From Bacteroides sp. OF04-15BH (GTDB taxonomy: Bacteria; Bacteroidota; Bacteroidia; Bacteroidales; Bacteroidaceae), in the NCBI RefSeq assembly GCF_003477995.1, contig NZ_QUEM01000006.1, forward strand, positions 1 to 64,000: a stretch of 64,000 nt of DNA, read 5' to 3'. The notes beneath the pieces were generated by a model. It saw nothing but the letters and a program-made list of their open reading frames with translations, made no database searches and had not been told where the DNA came from. Of this stretch, positions 17,403 to 26,078 are shown one piece after another (position 1 is the first letter of the stretch; the number at the start of each line of letters is the position of its first letter). A program made the position numbers and the translations under genes.

Positions 17403-18530
17403 ATGATGAAAGTAAGTTTAGTTTCAAAGTGGACCATGGTCCTGTGTTGTTTATTGATGCTTAGTGCTTGTTCCTTGTTTGAAAAAGAGGAGGAGGCAAC
17501 AGAAGGGTCAATTTACGGAATGATAACGGATGCCGTTGATAACAAACCTATTGTAGGAGCACAAGTACAGATTACACCGACGGGTAGAACCGTTACGACA
17601 GGTTCTGACGGTAGTTATACAATAACTGATCTTCCTGTTGGTTCCTATAAGATGCAGGTTTCTGCTGTGGGATATGTCAGAGACTCAAGAAATATTGAAG
17701 TTATAGCTGGTCAGCAGGCTTCTGGTGATATGACTTTGCAGAGAACATCGGTAAATACGAAAATAGGAATAGATAAAAGTGAATTGAATTTTACTTCTGA
17801 TAATCAGGAACAGATTCTGAATATTAGTAATCTGGGTAATATCGGAGCATTAAATTGGAAATTTAATAGTATTCCCGAATGGCTTGTTGTTTCTGAAACA
17901 TCAGGATCTATTGCAATAGGAAAAACTAAAGCTGTAGTAGTGGCAGTTGATTATACAAAGATTACTCAGAGCATCTCTACGTATCTGATCTTGAGTAGTG
18001 ATGATGAGTCTGTATCTATTAAGATAAATGTGAGCAAATCTGGTTCTTCTGAAGGTGGAAATGATGGTGGCTCTGATACAGATGGAGATGGCAATGATTC
18101 TGGTGATGGTTCTGGCAACGACGGAAATGATCCTATTTATGGAAGTGAAGAAACGGGCTTCTGCGGACCTATTTCATTTGATTCCAATTATAAGGTAGAC
18201 TTTGTAAGTTGTAAAAGAAACTTAAACGAGGTTTTAATTCAATTGAAAGTGACCAGTATCGGGGCAGATCGTACTTTTAGATATTATCCTTCAATTCCTA
18301 TTGCTTATGATGATATGGGATTTGATTATCGTCCAAAAGTAAAAGTGGGTAGTGATAATAGCTATTATGAAGGTTATTATACTTCTTTTACCTTTCCGAA
18401 GGATATTCCTTTGAACATGTATATTAAGGTTGAGGATCTTAATGAGGAAAGTACAAAATTCCCACGTATGATTCTGAAGTTTAACGATGAAGTTGTAATG
18501 ACCCTGGAGAATCTTATTTGGGCTAAATAA
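17403..18530 (+). CDS. surface-type lipoprotein with carboxypeptidase-regulatory-like domain
   Basis: A 375-residue lipoprotein: signal peptide with lipobox LSAC at Cys23, followed by an acidic stretch (EKEEE) resembling the export signal for surface lipoproteins in Bacteroidetes. Residues about 36-115 are a CarboxypepD_reg-like beta-sandwich (GSIYGMITDAVDNKPIVGAQV). About 120-215 resembles a BACON-type module (LNFTSDNQEQILNISN ... WLVVSETSGSI). A Gly/Asp/Asn/Ser linker (about 217-250) leads to a C-terminal beta-rich domain. Codon use is AT-rich compared with the men genes, suggesting separate origin. It is monocistronic and ends at a strong hairpin. Ligand unknown. Confidence 0.85.
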   Translation: MMKVSLVSKWTMVLCCLLMLSACSLFEKEEEATEGSIYGMITDAVDNKPIVGAQVQITPTGRTVTTGSDGSYTITDLPVGSYKMQVSAVGYVRDSRNIEVIAGQQASGDMTLQRTSVNTKIGIDKSELNFTSDNQEQILNISNLGNIGALNWKFNSIPEWLVVSETSGSIAIGKTKAVVVAVDYTKITQSISTYLILSSDDESVSIKINVSKSGSSEGGNDGGSDTDGDGNDSGDGSGNDGNDPIYGSEETGFCGPISFDSNYKVDFVSCKRNLNEVLIQLKVTSIGADRTFRYYPSIPIAYDDMGFDYRPKVKVGSDNSYYEGYYTSFTFPKDIPLNMYIKVEDLNEESTKFPRMILKFNDEVVMTLENLIWAK

Positions 18531-18570
18531 AATAAATCTATAAGATTAATAGGTAAAAGTATTTGTTTTA

Positions 18571-18617
18571 AGCCACACTCTTAAAAGTCTAAAAGTCTTT
18601 GAGAGTGTGGCTTTTTA
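18571..18617. terminator. bidirectional terminator
   Basis: An 11-bp stem (agccacactct at 18571-18581, agagtgtggct at 18602-18612) followed by tttttattttt on + and preceded by an A/T stretch serving the - strand. It separates the lipoprotein gene from the convergent reductase gene. Confidence 0.85.
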
Positions 18618-18629
18618 TTTTTAAAAAGA

Positions 18630-19490
18630 TTATCTTTTTCCAGTTTCTTTGATACTTTCTTCAAATCCTTCGATGGTATCCAGGAAGGAAATACCCATTT
18701 GGGCTGCTTTTTGATTATCAATCATCAGATTGCGAGGATGCTCCGGAAAGCGCTCCTCATCGGCCAGAATCCAGGAAGATGGCTCAGGCAGTTGCATCAG
18801 TTCGGCAAAACGGATGAAAGTTTCATAACTGTTCCGGCCATTCATGCTGCCAAAGTTATAGGCTCCTCCGGGAATATCGAGGCAAGCCTCCATGTTGCGT
18901 ACTACCTCCCACACGTTGGTTATGCCCCGGTATTCGCGTACCGCTGCCTTTAGTTTTTCTCCTTTCTGGAAGGTCTGAAGCAGGTTTACTGGCAGGTTCC
19001 GGTTCAGTTTCCACGGGCTGTCCGGCAAGTCATACATCCACGTGAGCCGCAGTCCCACCGCTTCCGGAAGGATTTCTGTAATGCGCTTCTCGGCTTCCAG
19101 CTTGTCACGTCCGTAAACGCTCTGTGGGTTCACTTCATCAGTTTCTTTCCAAGGTTGCAGTCCCACATTTCCGTTATATACCTGATCCGAACTCATATAA
19201 ACCAGTTGGGTCTGCTGTTCCCGACAGGCCAGAGCGATATGCACGCTGCCTAACGTATTTACCAGATAGGATTCTTCGGGATGGTTTTGAGAATAGCCCG
19301 TATCAGAGATGGCGGCTGTGTGGAACACAATGTCCGGACGTACCTCCCGGAACAGATTCTGTACGGCATCCTCCCGGCAGATGTCCAGATCCTGATGTCC
19401 CACGGCGATGACGTCATATTTTTCTTTATAGTGAGCGCACAGGCGTTGTCCGAGAAAGCCGTTGCAGCCCGTAATAAGCAGTTTTTTCAT
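18630..19490 (-). CDS. NAD(P)-dependent sugar-nucleotide reductase (RmlD-like SDR)
   Basis: A 286-residue extended short-chain dehydrogenase of the dTDP-4-dehydrorhamnose reductase (RmlD) superfamily. It begins with the Rossmann fingerprint TGCNGFLGQ (residues 7-15) and carries HTAAISD, the SSD and YGRDK (YxxxK) catalytic pattern. No other rhamnose genes are nearby, so the exact substrate is uncertain; some members act on other dinucleotide-sugars or are regulatory MAT2B-like proteins. It is last in a three-gene - strand operon (HD protein, EamA transporter, this), 6 bases after the transporter gene. Confidence 0.82.
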   Translation of the reverse strand: MKKLLITGCNGFLGQRLCAHYKEKYDVIAVGHQDLDICREDAVQNLFREVRPDIVFHTAAISDTGYSQNHPEESYLVNTLGSVHIALACREQQTQLVYMSSDQVYNGNVGLQPWKETDEVNPQSVYGRDKLEAEKRITEILPEAVGLRLTWMYDLPDSPWKLNRNLPVNLLQTFQKGEKLKAAVREYRGITNVWEVVRNMEACLDIPGGAYNFGSMNGRNSYETFIRFAELMQLPEPSSWILADEERFPEHPRNLMIDNQKAAQMGISFLDTIEGFEESIKETGKR

Positions 19491-19496
19491 ATTCGT

Positions 19497-20459
19497 TTAT
19501 TTTTTTGAGAGTGAGGGATTCTGATTCATTTGTTTCTTCTGATAGGCTTCCATCTCCTTTCGGCTTCGGCTTACAGTAACCAGATATACTCCGCCGAAGA
19601 TCAGGCAGATGGCCAAAGCCTTTGTCAGGTTAAAGGAGTCCATGCCCCAGCTTATAGCTACGATGCAGGCCACGATGGGCTGGATATAGTTATACATGCC
19701 GGCTACAGTAGGACGCAGGTTCTTCTGTCCGATTACCGTGAGCAGATAACTGCCGAAAGTGGCACCGATCACGATAAAGGCCAGCCCCAGAACCTCCATC
19801 AGTCCCAATCCCGTCCATTGCGTCTGTATCAGATCTCCGGCTGAGAACGGCAGTGTGCAGATAAAGGCGTAGGTAAACATCCACTTCATGATGGTGACGA
19901 GGGAATATTTGCTCACAAAATCCTTGTAGAGAACAATGTAGAGCGCATAGCAGAACTGTGCGGTGAGCACTAACAGATCGCCCCAGATGGCTGTATCCTT
20001 GCTAGGGCCTGCTGTGCCCGACTGACTGCTTCCCAATATCAGGAGCAAGGCGCCCGAAGCACCTGCCGCGATACCGAGCACTTTCTTTCCGGTGATCGGT
20101 TCCTTCAGAATGAAAGCCGCCAGAATCATGGCCCACAGCGGCATGCTGGTAGTAATGATCGAAGCGTCTGCCGGCGAGGTCAGGCTTACACCGAAGATGA
20201 AGCATCCCTGGTTCAGGATAATGGCCAGCAGGGCGGCAAAGAACAGATGCACCATGTCCTTATGATGTACATGCTCCGGCTTTTGGAAGAAGGAGGTAAT
20301 CCAGAACAGAATCATGGCACCGCCGATGCGCAGATCGGTTACTACAAGGGGAGTGACGGCTCCCGTCAGCATAATGACTTTGGATATGGGCGACATCAGT
20401 CCCCACATGATATTGGCTCCCAGCATGGATGCGTGGCCTTTCCAATGTATTTCTTTCAT
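19497..20459 (-). CDS. EamA family DMT-superfamily transporter
   Basis: A 320-residue inner-membrane protein with ten predicted helices in two EamA repeats, typical of drug/metabolite exporters. The first repeat shows NIMWGLMSPISKVIM and ILNQGCFIFGVSLTSPADASII, and the second shows GSYLLTVIGQKNLRPTVAGMYNYIQPIVA. The lysine/glutamine-rich C-terminal tail is cytoplasmic. The substrate is unknown; amino acids, purines or similar small metabolites are typical. It is the middle gene of a - strand operon with an HD-domain protein and an RmlD-like reductase. Confidence 0.9.
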   Translation of the reverse strand: MKEIHWKGHASMLGANIMWGLMSPISKVIMLTGAVTPLVVTDLRIGGAMILFWITSFFQKPEHVHHKDMVHLFFAALLAIILNQGCFIFGVSLTSPADASIITTSMPLWAMILAAFILKEPITGKKVLGIAAGASGALLLILGSSQSGTAGPSKDTAIWGDLLVLTAQFCYALYIVLYKDFVSKYSLVTIMKWMFTYAFICTLPFSAGDLIQTQWTGLGLMEVLGLAFIVIGATFGSYLLTVIGQKNLRPTVAGMYNYIQPIVACIVAISWGMDSFNLTKALAICLIFGGVYLVTVSRSRKEMEAYQKKQMNQNPSLSKK

Positions 20460-20491
20460 TTTCTTTTTGTATTATGGAATTTGCTCTTTCG

Positions 20492-21016
20492 TTAAGCCTC
20501 GTTTTTTATCGGGCAGTATGTTTTCTCATAGATGCAATGCAGCAGATGCCGTCCGGTTTCTGTCCGGAAGATCTTCTCTCGTATGATTTCAAGATGCTCT
20601 TTGGGAATCCGGTCTTCGTCGATATTGACCAGAAAGTCGGCCTCAATCAGAATCTGGTGATCTGCTTCAGTGATGTTCTTGAAGGTATGATGATGTCCTA
20701 CCAGCCAGCAGACGCGTTCGATTTGTGCCGGAGTATATTCGCCAATCTGTTCCAGTAGTTTTCGGGCTTCGGCCGGCCCCTCTTGTTCCTGATGCTTTCC
20801 GTCGCTCGAACCATATTTCTGTTCGGAGATGTGAATGCCGATATCGTGTACAATGGCCGCTGATTCCAAAATAAAGAGATCTTCTTCGTCCATTTTTTCC
20901 AGAGTGCCGATAGTTGCTGCCAGATTGTGCACTTTCAGCAGATGCTGGATGCGTTGTACGTCGCCGGCATCATATTCAATCATGGCACGGAGCAGTTTTG
21001 CGTGTTGTCGTTTCAT
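20492..21016 (-). CDS. HD domain protein (predicted phosphohydrolase)
   Basis: A 174-residue HD-superfamily protein. Metal-binding residues are visible: H near KVHNLAA, the HD doublet in AAIVHDIGIHISE, H in GKHQEQEG, and WLVGHHHTFKN. Such proteins hydrolyse phosphoester bonds of nucleotides or related compounds; the substrate is unknown. The start is taken at the ATG at 21016. A longer version from a TTG at 21049 would begin inside a perfect -7 promoter element (21047-21054), so it is unlikely. First gene of the operon with the EamA transporter and RmlD-like reductase. Confidence 0.85.
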   Translation of the reverse strand: MKRQHAKLLRAMIEYDAGDVQRIQHLLKVHNLAATIGTLEKMDEEDLFILESAAIVHDIGIHISEQKYGSSDGKHQEQEGPAEARKLLEQIGEYTPAQIERVCWLVGHHHTFKNITEADHQILIEADFLVNIDEDRIPKEHLEIIREKIFRTETGRHLLHCIYEKTYCPIKNEA

Positions 21017-21046
21017 GTGTTCTTTGTTTGTTTCAGTCTTGTCAGA

Positions 21047-21054
21047 CAAAATTA
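21047..21054 (-). promoter_or_regulatory. -7 element for the HD/EamA/reductase operon
   Basis: On the - strand TAATTTTG matches TAnnTTTG exactly, 30 bases before the chosen ATG. It helps decide the start of the HD gene. The -33 half is not convincing. Confidence 0.6.
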
Positions 21055-21169
21055 CGGTTTTCAGGAATAAAACGGTGTGTAAATAGCAGAAAATACATTG
21101 CTGGAAGTCAAAAAGCCTAATTCTTGTTTTATCTGTTGTCTTTTTCAGACTCCTTGGCCGAAATCTTTG

Positions 21170-21177
21170 TAATTTTG
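21170..21177 (+). promoter_or_regulatory. -7 element for menC-menE
   Basis: TAATTTTG, an exact TAnnTTTG match, 16 bases before the menC ATG. It indicates that the second men block has its own promoter, divergent from the HD operon. No clear -33 partner. Confidence 0.6.
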
Positions 21178-21193
21178 CAGTATCATTTTTCAG

Positions 21194-22264
21194 ATGAACA
21201 GAATTATGGAGAGTTTACATTTTGAGATTTGTCCGCATGTGTTGCATTTCAAGCGTCCGGCGGGCACCTCGCGCGGTGTCTATACCACGCGTAAAAGCTG
21301 GTTTCTGCATCTTACAGATCCGGCCAATCCGGAGAAGGAGGCATGGGGAGAATGTGCTCCGCTGCCGAACTTGAGTTGCGATGATATTGAGGATTATGAG
21401 CGCGTTCTGGCCGATTTCTGTCAGGATGTGGCGCAGAAGGGATATATTGACTGTCCGCTTTGGCGGAATTACCCTTCCATGGTGTTTGGCATGGAGACAG
21501 CCTTGCAGCACTGGAAAACCGGTTCGTTGGCTTTCTGGAATACCCCTTTCTCACGTGGCGAACAGGGTATTCAGATTAATGGACTGATTTGGATGGGCGA
21601 CTATGATTATATGTACGAACAGATTCTGAAGAAGATGGAGCTGGGCTTCCGTTGCATCAAGCTCAAGATCGGTGCCATAGACTTTGAACAGGAACTGGAT
21701 TTGCTGCGCTTTATCCGTTCGCGTTTTCCGGTAGGAACCATCGAATTGCGTGTAGATGCCAACGGAGCCTTCAAGCCCGAAGATGCTTTGGACAAACTGA
21801 ATCGGTTGGCTGAAATCGGTCTGCATTCCATTGAGCAACCGATACGTGCCGGACAACGCGGTGAAATGGCGCGCCTGACAGCCGAAAGCCGTCTGCCCAT
21901 CGCTTTTGACGAGGAACTGATCGGTATCAACGACCGTGCGGAGAAAGCCCGCCTGCTGGACGAAACCAAACCGGCTTATATTGTGCTCAAACCTTCCCTG
22001 CACGGAGGAATGGAAGGCTCTAAGGAATGGATTGAAGAGGCCGAGAAACGCAATATCGGATGGTGGATCACTTCTGCTTTGGAATCCAATGTGGGATTGA
22101 ATGCCATCGGTCAGTGGTGTGCCACTCTGAATACCACTCTTCCTCAGGGACTGGGCACCGGCCAGCTTTTCGTAGACAACGTGGATATTCCGCTCGAAGT
22201 ACGTCAGGATGCCCTTTGGTTTTCCGCTCCGGAGCAGGCTAAAAAGAAAATTGTACTGAAATGA
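21194..22264 (+). CDS. menC: o-succinylbenzoate synthase
   Basis: A 356-residue enolase-superfamily enzyme that dehydrates SHCHC to o-succinylbenzoate. The barrel carries the expected acid/base and metal ligands: KLKIG (about 155), RVDANGAF (Asp), IEQPI (Glu), AFDEEL (Asp) and the late Lys of IVLKPSLHGG. The N-terminal capping domain has WGECAPLP. It overlaps menE as ATGA, so the two are co-translated. Unlike in a compact men cluster, it is separated from menB by six unrelated genes. Confidence 0.95.
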   Translation: MNRIMESLHFEICPHVLHFKRPAGTSRGVYTTRKSWFLHLTDPANPEKEAWGECAPLPNLSCDDIEDYERVLADFCQDVAQKGYIDCPLWRNYPSMVFGMETALQHWKTGSLAFWNTPFSRGEQGIQINGLIWMGDYDYMYEQILKKMELGFRCIKLKIGAIDFEQELDLLRFIRSRFPVGTIELRVDANGAFKPEDALDKLNRLAEIGLHSIEQPIRAGQRGEMARLTAESRLPIAFDEELIGINDRAEKARLLDETKPAYIVLKPSLHGGMEGSKEWIEEAEKRNIGWWITSALESNVGLNAIGQWCATLNTTLPQGLGTGQLFVDNVDIPLEVRQDALWFSAPEQAKKKIVLK

Positions 22265-23391
22265 TGGACCGGAGCTTTCAGTGTGACATTCGCAAACAGG
22301 TGTTGCGTGTGTCCGACCGTTGCTTTGATACCACCTCGCTGTCGGAACTTCTGGAACTGAAGAATCAGGCTCCCGAAGGGATATATCGCGATTTATATAC
22401 CTTCTTGTATGCCTGGTTTTCAGAGGGGGAAACCATGAAGGTGCAGACTTCCGGTTCTACGGGAGTGCCTAAAGTGATGGAGGTTTCCAAACGCGCTATG
22501 ATGAACAGCGCCTGTCGCACTTGTCGCTTTCTGGGGCTTCAGGAGGGAGATTCCCTGTTGCTTTCCATGAATCTGAAGTATATCGGGGCGCAGATGATGG
22601 TCGTGCGTGCTTTGGTAGGCGGCTTGCGGGTGCTGCTTCAGGAGCCTTGTGCTCATCCTTTGGCGGCCGTTCGGGAGCGGATAGACTTCCTGTCTATGGT
22701 GCCGATGCAGTTGGCTTCATCCTTGCAGCGTGAAGCGGAAAGAAACGTATTGCAGGCCGCTAAGGTGGTCATTGTCGGGGGAGGAGCTGTAGACAGCCTG
22801 TTGGAGGAACAGCTTCAGGCATTGTCTTGTCAGGTTTATTCCACTTATGGCATGACTGAAACCCTTTCGCATATTGCCATGCGCCCATTGAACGGTCCGA
22901 AGCGTTCTGACCGCTATTATCCCTTGGAGGGAGTTTCTTTGTCCTTGTCCGCACGCAGTACATTGGTTATTGAAGTACCCGATGTGTGTGCCGGGCAACT
23001 GGAAACGAACGATTGCGTGAGTCTTTATCCTGATGGTTCGTTTGTGGTAAAGGGACGTGTGGATAATGTGATTAACAGCGGTGGTGTGAAAATACAAATT
23101 GAGGAAGACGAGCGCCAGCTTCAGGGACTTCTTTCCTTCCCGTTTGCCATAACATCAGTGCCGGATTCTTTCTATGGGGAAAAGGTCGTTCTGCTGGCAG
23201 AGCGTCCGGAACTTTCTGCAAAAGAAACAGATGAGTATCTTGTTTTATTGAAGCAGACACTTCCCCGTTATCATGCCCCTCGTGACATTGTGTTTGTCCC
23301 TTTTCTGCCACGTACCGAGAACGGAAAGATAGACCGGAAAGGTTGTCGGGACGCCGCTTTGAGAGGACTGAAAATAAAAAAAGGAGGATGA
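22261..23391 (+). CDS. menE: o-succinylbenzoate-CoA ligase
   Basis: A 376-residue acyl-adenylate-forming enzyme that activates o-succinylbenzoate with ATP and CoA. It has the AMP-binding P-loop TSGSTGVPKVMEVSK (about residues 62-76), STYGMTET, KGRVDNVINSGGVKIQ and the C-terminal catalytic ENGKIDRK. It is compact compared with typical 450-500 residue ligases, as usual for Bacteroidetes MenE. The stop codon lies inside the left arm of the terminator hairpin at 23381, so transcription ends immediately after the gene. Confidence 0.94.
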   Translation: MMDRSFQCDIRKQVLRVSDRCFDTTSLSELLELKNQAPEGIYRDLYTFLYAWFSEGETMKVQTSGSTGVPKVMEVSKRAMMNSACRTCRFLGLQEGDSLLLSMNLKYIGAQMMVVRALVGGLRVLLQEPCAHPLAAVRERIDFLSMVPMQLASSLQREAERNVLQAAKVVIVGGGAVDSLLEEQLQALSCQVYSTYGMTETLSHIAMRPLNGPKRSDRYYPLEGVSLSLSARSTLVIEVPDVCAGQLETNDCVSLYPDGSFVVKGRVDNVINSGGVKIQIEEDERQLQGLLSFPFAITSVPDSFYGEKVVLLAERPELSAKETDEYLVLLKQTLPRYHAPRDIVFVPFLPRTENGKIDRKGCRDAALRGLKIKKGG

Positions 23392-23411
23392 ACATTCATC
23401 CTCCTTTTCTA
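23381..23411. terminator. bidirectional terminator overlapping menE stop
   Basis: A 12-bp perfect stem (aaggaggatgaa at 23381-23392, ttcatcctcctt at 23395-23406) with a two-base loop, preceded by an A run and followed by tttctatt. It serves menE on + and the OmpA gene on -. Confidence 0.88.
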
Positions 23412-23426
23412 TTAGGTTTTATCTGT

Positions 23427-24548
23427 TTAGTCAACGATACAGATGCTTACGCGGTTCCAGTCTGGGTTGCTGAATACGCTGCCCACACCCTTACCTTCAG
23501 TCTTGATGCGGTTCTCGTCAATGTTGTACTGCTTAACCAGAATCTTCTTCACGGCTTCAGCACGTTTCAGAGACAGCTTCTGGTTGAATTCAGCATTTCC
23601 TTCCGGAGAAGCATAACCAGAGATGGTAACTTTTGCGTTGCTGTTATCTTTCAGAGCCTGAGCCAACTTCTCGATGTTCGGCATCTGGAGAGCGTCAATA
23701 GTGCTCTTTCCCTGACGGAAGGTTACATAATAATCCTTTTCTGCAGCTACGGTTGTAGTTGTTGACTTCTTGTTTCTGCAGTCGTTCAGGTCATTCTGCA
23801 ACTGGTTGATCTTAGACTGTGCGTTCTCCAGTTCGCCATCCTTAGCGGCAACTTCCTGACGCATGCTAGAGATCATAGCGTTCAGAGCCTCGATTTCATC
23901 GCGGTCGCACTCGATAGAGTAATAGTGCTTGTCAGTGCTGTTCTTGAAGTGGTAAACCACACCGGCAGTCAACTCAAAGGCAGCCTGCTTGGCGTTGAAG
24001 TTCAGGTGCTCCTGTCCCTTGATGGTCATATCCCATACTACAGCAGGTTTTACTGCGATGGTCCATGCCTTAGAATCACCAATGTTGAAGTTGAAATTCA
24101 TACCTGCTTTGGCAGATACATGGTTACGATCGTATGGATCACCCTGCTTCCAGTATGGATTAGTGCTGTGTAACCATCCGAAACCACCGACTGCCTCAAC
24201 TTCGAACAAAGATGGTTTGCCTTTGTAGCGAACGAACAGGTTGTTCAGGTTTACGCGGTTCAATAAACTCAGGTTATACACGTCGAATGCTGTGTAGCTG
24301 GCGTTGGTATTGATGCTGGCCATACCTTCCAAGCTCAAACCGTAGATCGGAGAAAGCTGCTTGTCGATAGTAAGACCCATTGTCGGGCGCATACTCTTAA
24401 AGAAAGGATGGTTGATCAATGGAGTTACAGTTCCAACATTCAAGCCGATTGACCAGTTGTCACTCAGTTTGTTACCAGATACGTTGTTCTGTGCTTGGGC
24501 TTGACCAAGAGCCAATGCGCCCATGAGGAATAGTAAAGATCTTTTCAT
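23427..24548 (-). CDS. OmpA family outer membrane protein
   Basis: A 373-residue outer-membrane protein. Signal peptide 1-19 (ending GQAQAQ), then a beta-barrel with alternating hydrophobic strands to about residue 205, a short coiled-coil linker (about 213-250, SMRQEVAAKDGELENAQSKI), and a C-terminal OmpA peptidoglycan-binding domain. The binding motif is ISGYASPEGNAEFNQKLSLKRAEAV near 305-330. It probably anchors the outer membrane to the wall and is likely abundant, given its high-quality -7 promoter element and codon use. It is monocistronic, with a shared terminator at 23381. Confidence 0.93.
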   Translation of the reverse strand: MKRSLLFLMGALALGQAQAQNNVSGNKLSDNWSIGLNVGTVTPLINHPFFKSMRPTMGLTIDKQLSPIYGLSLEGMASINTNASYTAFDVYNLSLLNRVNLNNLFVRYKGKPSLFEVEAVGGFGWLHSTNPYWKQGDPYDRNHVSAKAGMNFNFNIGDSKAWTIAVKPAVVWDMTIKGQEHLNFNAKQAAFELTAGVVYHFKNSTDKHYYSIECDRDEIEALNAMISSMRQEVAAKDGELENAQSKINQLQNDLNDCRNKKSTTTTVAAEKDYYVTFRQGKSTIDALQMPNIEKLAQALKDNSNAKVTISGYASPEGNAEFNQKLSLKRAEAVKKILVKQYNIDENRIKTEGKGVGSVFSNPDWNRVSICIVD

Positions 24549-24591
24549 AACAATATAAGTTTAGTTTGATTAAATGATTTAGTTGTTAGTG

Positions 24592-24599
24592 CAAATATA
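24592..24599 (-). promoter_or_regulatory. -7 element of the OmpA-family gene
   Basis: On the - strand TATATTTG, an exact TAnnTTTG match 43 bases before the ATG. The -33 element is not evident. Confidence 0.6.
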
Positions 24600-24753
24600 C
24601 GTTCATTCTCTGTAAATTGTTCTTTTGTACTTCTTAATTTCAGCTTATATAACAAAAAGAGTATCTTTCCTTTTTTCTTTAATTAATTTATCAAACTCTT
24701 TTTGTTCTGTTAAGGTAAAAATACGTACAAAATAGATATATCTTATAAAATAA

Positions 24754-24788
24754 GCCTCAGGAAGATGATGAACGGTTCCTCCTGAGGC
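24754..24788 (-). terminator. terminator after ddh
   Basis: A 9-bp stem (gcctcagga at 24754-24762, tcctgaggc at 24780-24788) just downstream of the ddh stop on the - strand, followed there by ttattttat. Confidence 0.8.
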
Positions 24789-24806
24789 TGTATTTATATA
24801 ATTTTT

Positions 24807-25706
24807 TTATACTAAATGGCTGATCAGAGTTTCACGATCTCCATAGAGCAGATCGATTACCGGAATCTCTACCATAGTGTAGCAACCAGGTTTCTGCTTC
24901 ATTGAGGCACGAGCTACACAAACCAGTACCTGAGCGGTCAGAGCCGGATTGTTGATACGCATGTTGAACTCGAACAACTGGTTCTGAGTCTTTCCGGAAA
25001 CACCCTTGCGAGTCAGGTTTACGCCGTGGCCCATATCCAGAAGATCGTCAACACAAGGAACCTGAATCACGTGAGTCTCGTCGTTTACAAAGTAAGCGTC
25101 AGCCTTGATAGCTGCTGCAACCTTTTCATATTCGTACCCTTCTTCTACCTCGATATATACCATACGGCGGTGAATGCCGGTTCCGGTCGGGATAGTCATT
25201 GACAAAGCAGCCTTGACACCTTCAATAGCCTTAACAGCTACAGTGTGTCCCATACTCATACCCGGACCGAAGTTGGTGTAAGTGATACCCTTCGGAGCGA
25301 TAGCCTCCAACAGAGTACGTACGATAGAATCGCTTCCCGGATCCCATCCGGCAGAGATGATAGATACGGCATTTCCGGCCTGAGCGCTTTCGTTCAGAGA
25401 ACGGCGCAATGAAGTGATCTGAGTGTGGATGTCGAAGCTGTCCACTGTATTGATACCCATAGCCAGAATTTCCTTGGCATATTCCTCAACCTTACGGGTT
25501 GGAGTAGCCAGAATGGCAACATCTACATTCTCTAATTCCTTGATATCTTTTACTACAGGATAGTTAGCCAGTTCTTCCGGTTTGTTTTCTGCACCGTTAC
25601 GGCGTACGATACCTGCGATTTCAAAGTCTGGTGCGGCTTCCAAAGCCTGCAGGGTGTAGTGGCCGATATTGCCATAACCCACGATGGCTGCTCTGATTTT
25701 CTTCAT
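24807..25706 (-). CDS. ddh: meso-diaminopimelate D-dehydrogenase
   Basis: A 299-residue NADP-dependent enzyme that aminates tetrahydrodipicolinate directly to meso-DAP, a one-step route for lysine and peptidoglycan synthesis. The N-terminal Rossmann motif is VGYGNIGHYTL; SAGWDPGSDS, NFGPGMSMGH and the RMVYIEVEEG segment are characteristic of Ddh. The start is set at the ATG of MKKIRAAIVGYG (25706); an extension to 25745 would reach into the promoter -7 element. It is a single-gene transcript with its own promoter and terminator. Confidence 0.94.
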   Translation of the reverse strand: MKKIRAAIVGYGNIGHYTLQALEAAPDFEIAGIVRRNGAENKPEELANYPVVKDIKELENVDVAILATPTRKVEEYAKEILAMGINTVDSFDIHTQITSLRRSLNESAQAGNAVSIISAGWDPGSDSIVRTLLEAIAPKGITYTNFGPGMSMGHTVAVKAIEGVKAALSMTIPTGTGIHRRMVYIEVEEGYEYEKVAAAIKADAYFVNDETHVIQVPCVDDLLDMGHGVNLTRKGVSGKTQNQLFEFNMRINNPALTAQVLVCVARASMKQKPGCYTMVEIPVIDLLYGDRETLISHLV

Positions 25707-25742
25707 AATCTTTGTTTTATTGATGATTTGTTGATTTGGTTG

Positions 25743-25750
25743 CAAATATA
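25743..25750 (-). promoter_or_regulatory. -7 element of ddh
   Basis: On the - strand TATATTTG exactly matches TAnnTTTG, 36 bases before the chosen ATG. Confidence 0.62.
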
Positions 25751-26048
25751 GAGAATATCCTCAAATATTTATTCCAAAAACATATTGTTTTATCATTTGT
25801 TTTTATCTGTTCTTACTTTTTGATATAAATATCCGGTAATCCCTTTTATTTTGCATTATCTATTCTTATTTTTGTGTTATAATGTAATTGTTTGCTTCTT
25901 GTTTACTCTTCTTTCTATATTTTTTCTGATTTTAGTCTCCCAAGGCTTACTTATTATATATAAAGAGTGATGGTGTATCTTATAGAAAAAAGGAAAATAT
26001 GAACAATTCCTGTTGATATATGAATAGGAATATAATAACAGAACACTC

Positions 26049-26056
26049 TAATTTTG
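26049..26056 (+). promoter_or_regulatory. -7 element of the efflux operon
   Basis: TAATTTTG, an exact TAnnTTTG match, 22 bases before the tolC-like ATG. A -33 partner at the normal spacing is not clear. Confidence 0.6.
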
Positions 26057-26078
26057 CAGCAGTTAAAAGATAAAGATT

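Larger units (their letters stand above)
25707..26078. other. divergent promoter region, ddh / efflux operon
   Basis: 372 AT-rich bases without a gene. It holds a -7 element for ddh (25743-25750, - strand) and one for the efflux operon (26049-26056, + strand). Nothing else recognisable was seen between them. Confidence 0.7.

Noticed and set aside
21017..21049. TTG start for the HD protein
   Set aside because: It overlaps an exact -7 promoter element, and an ATG follows at 21016.
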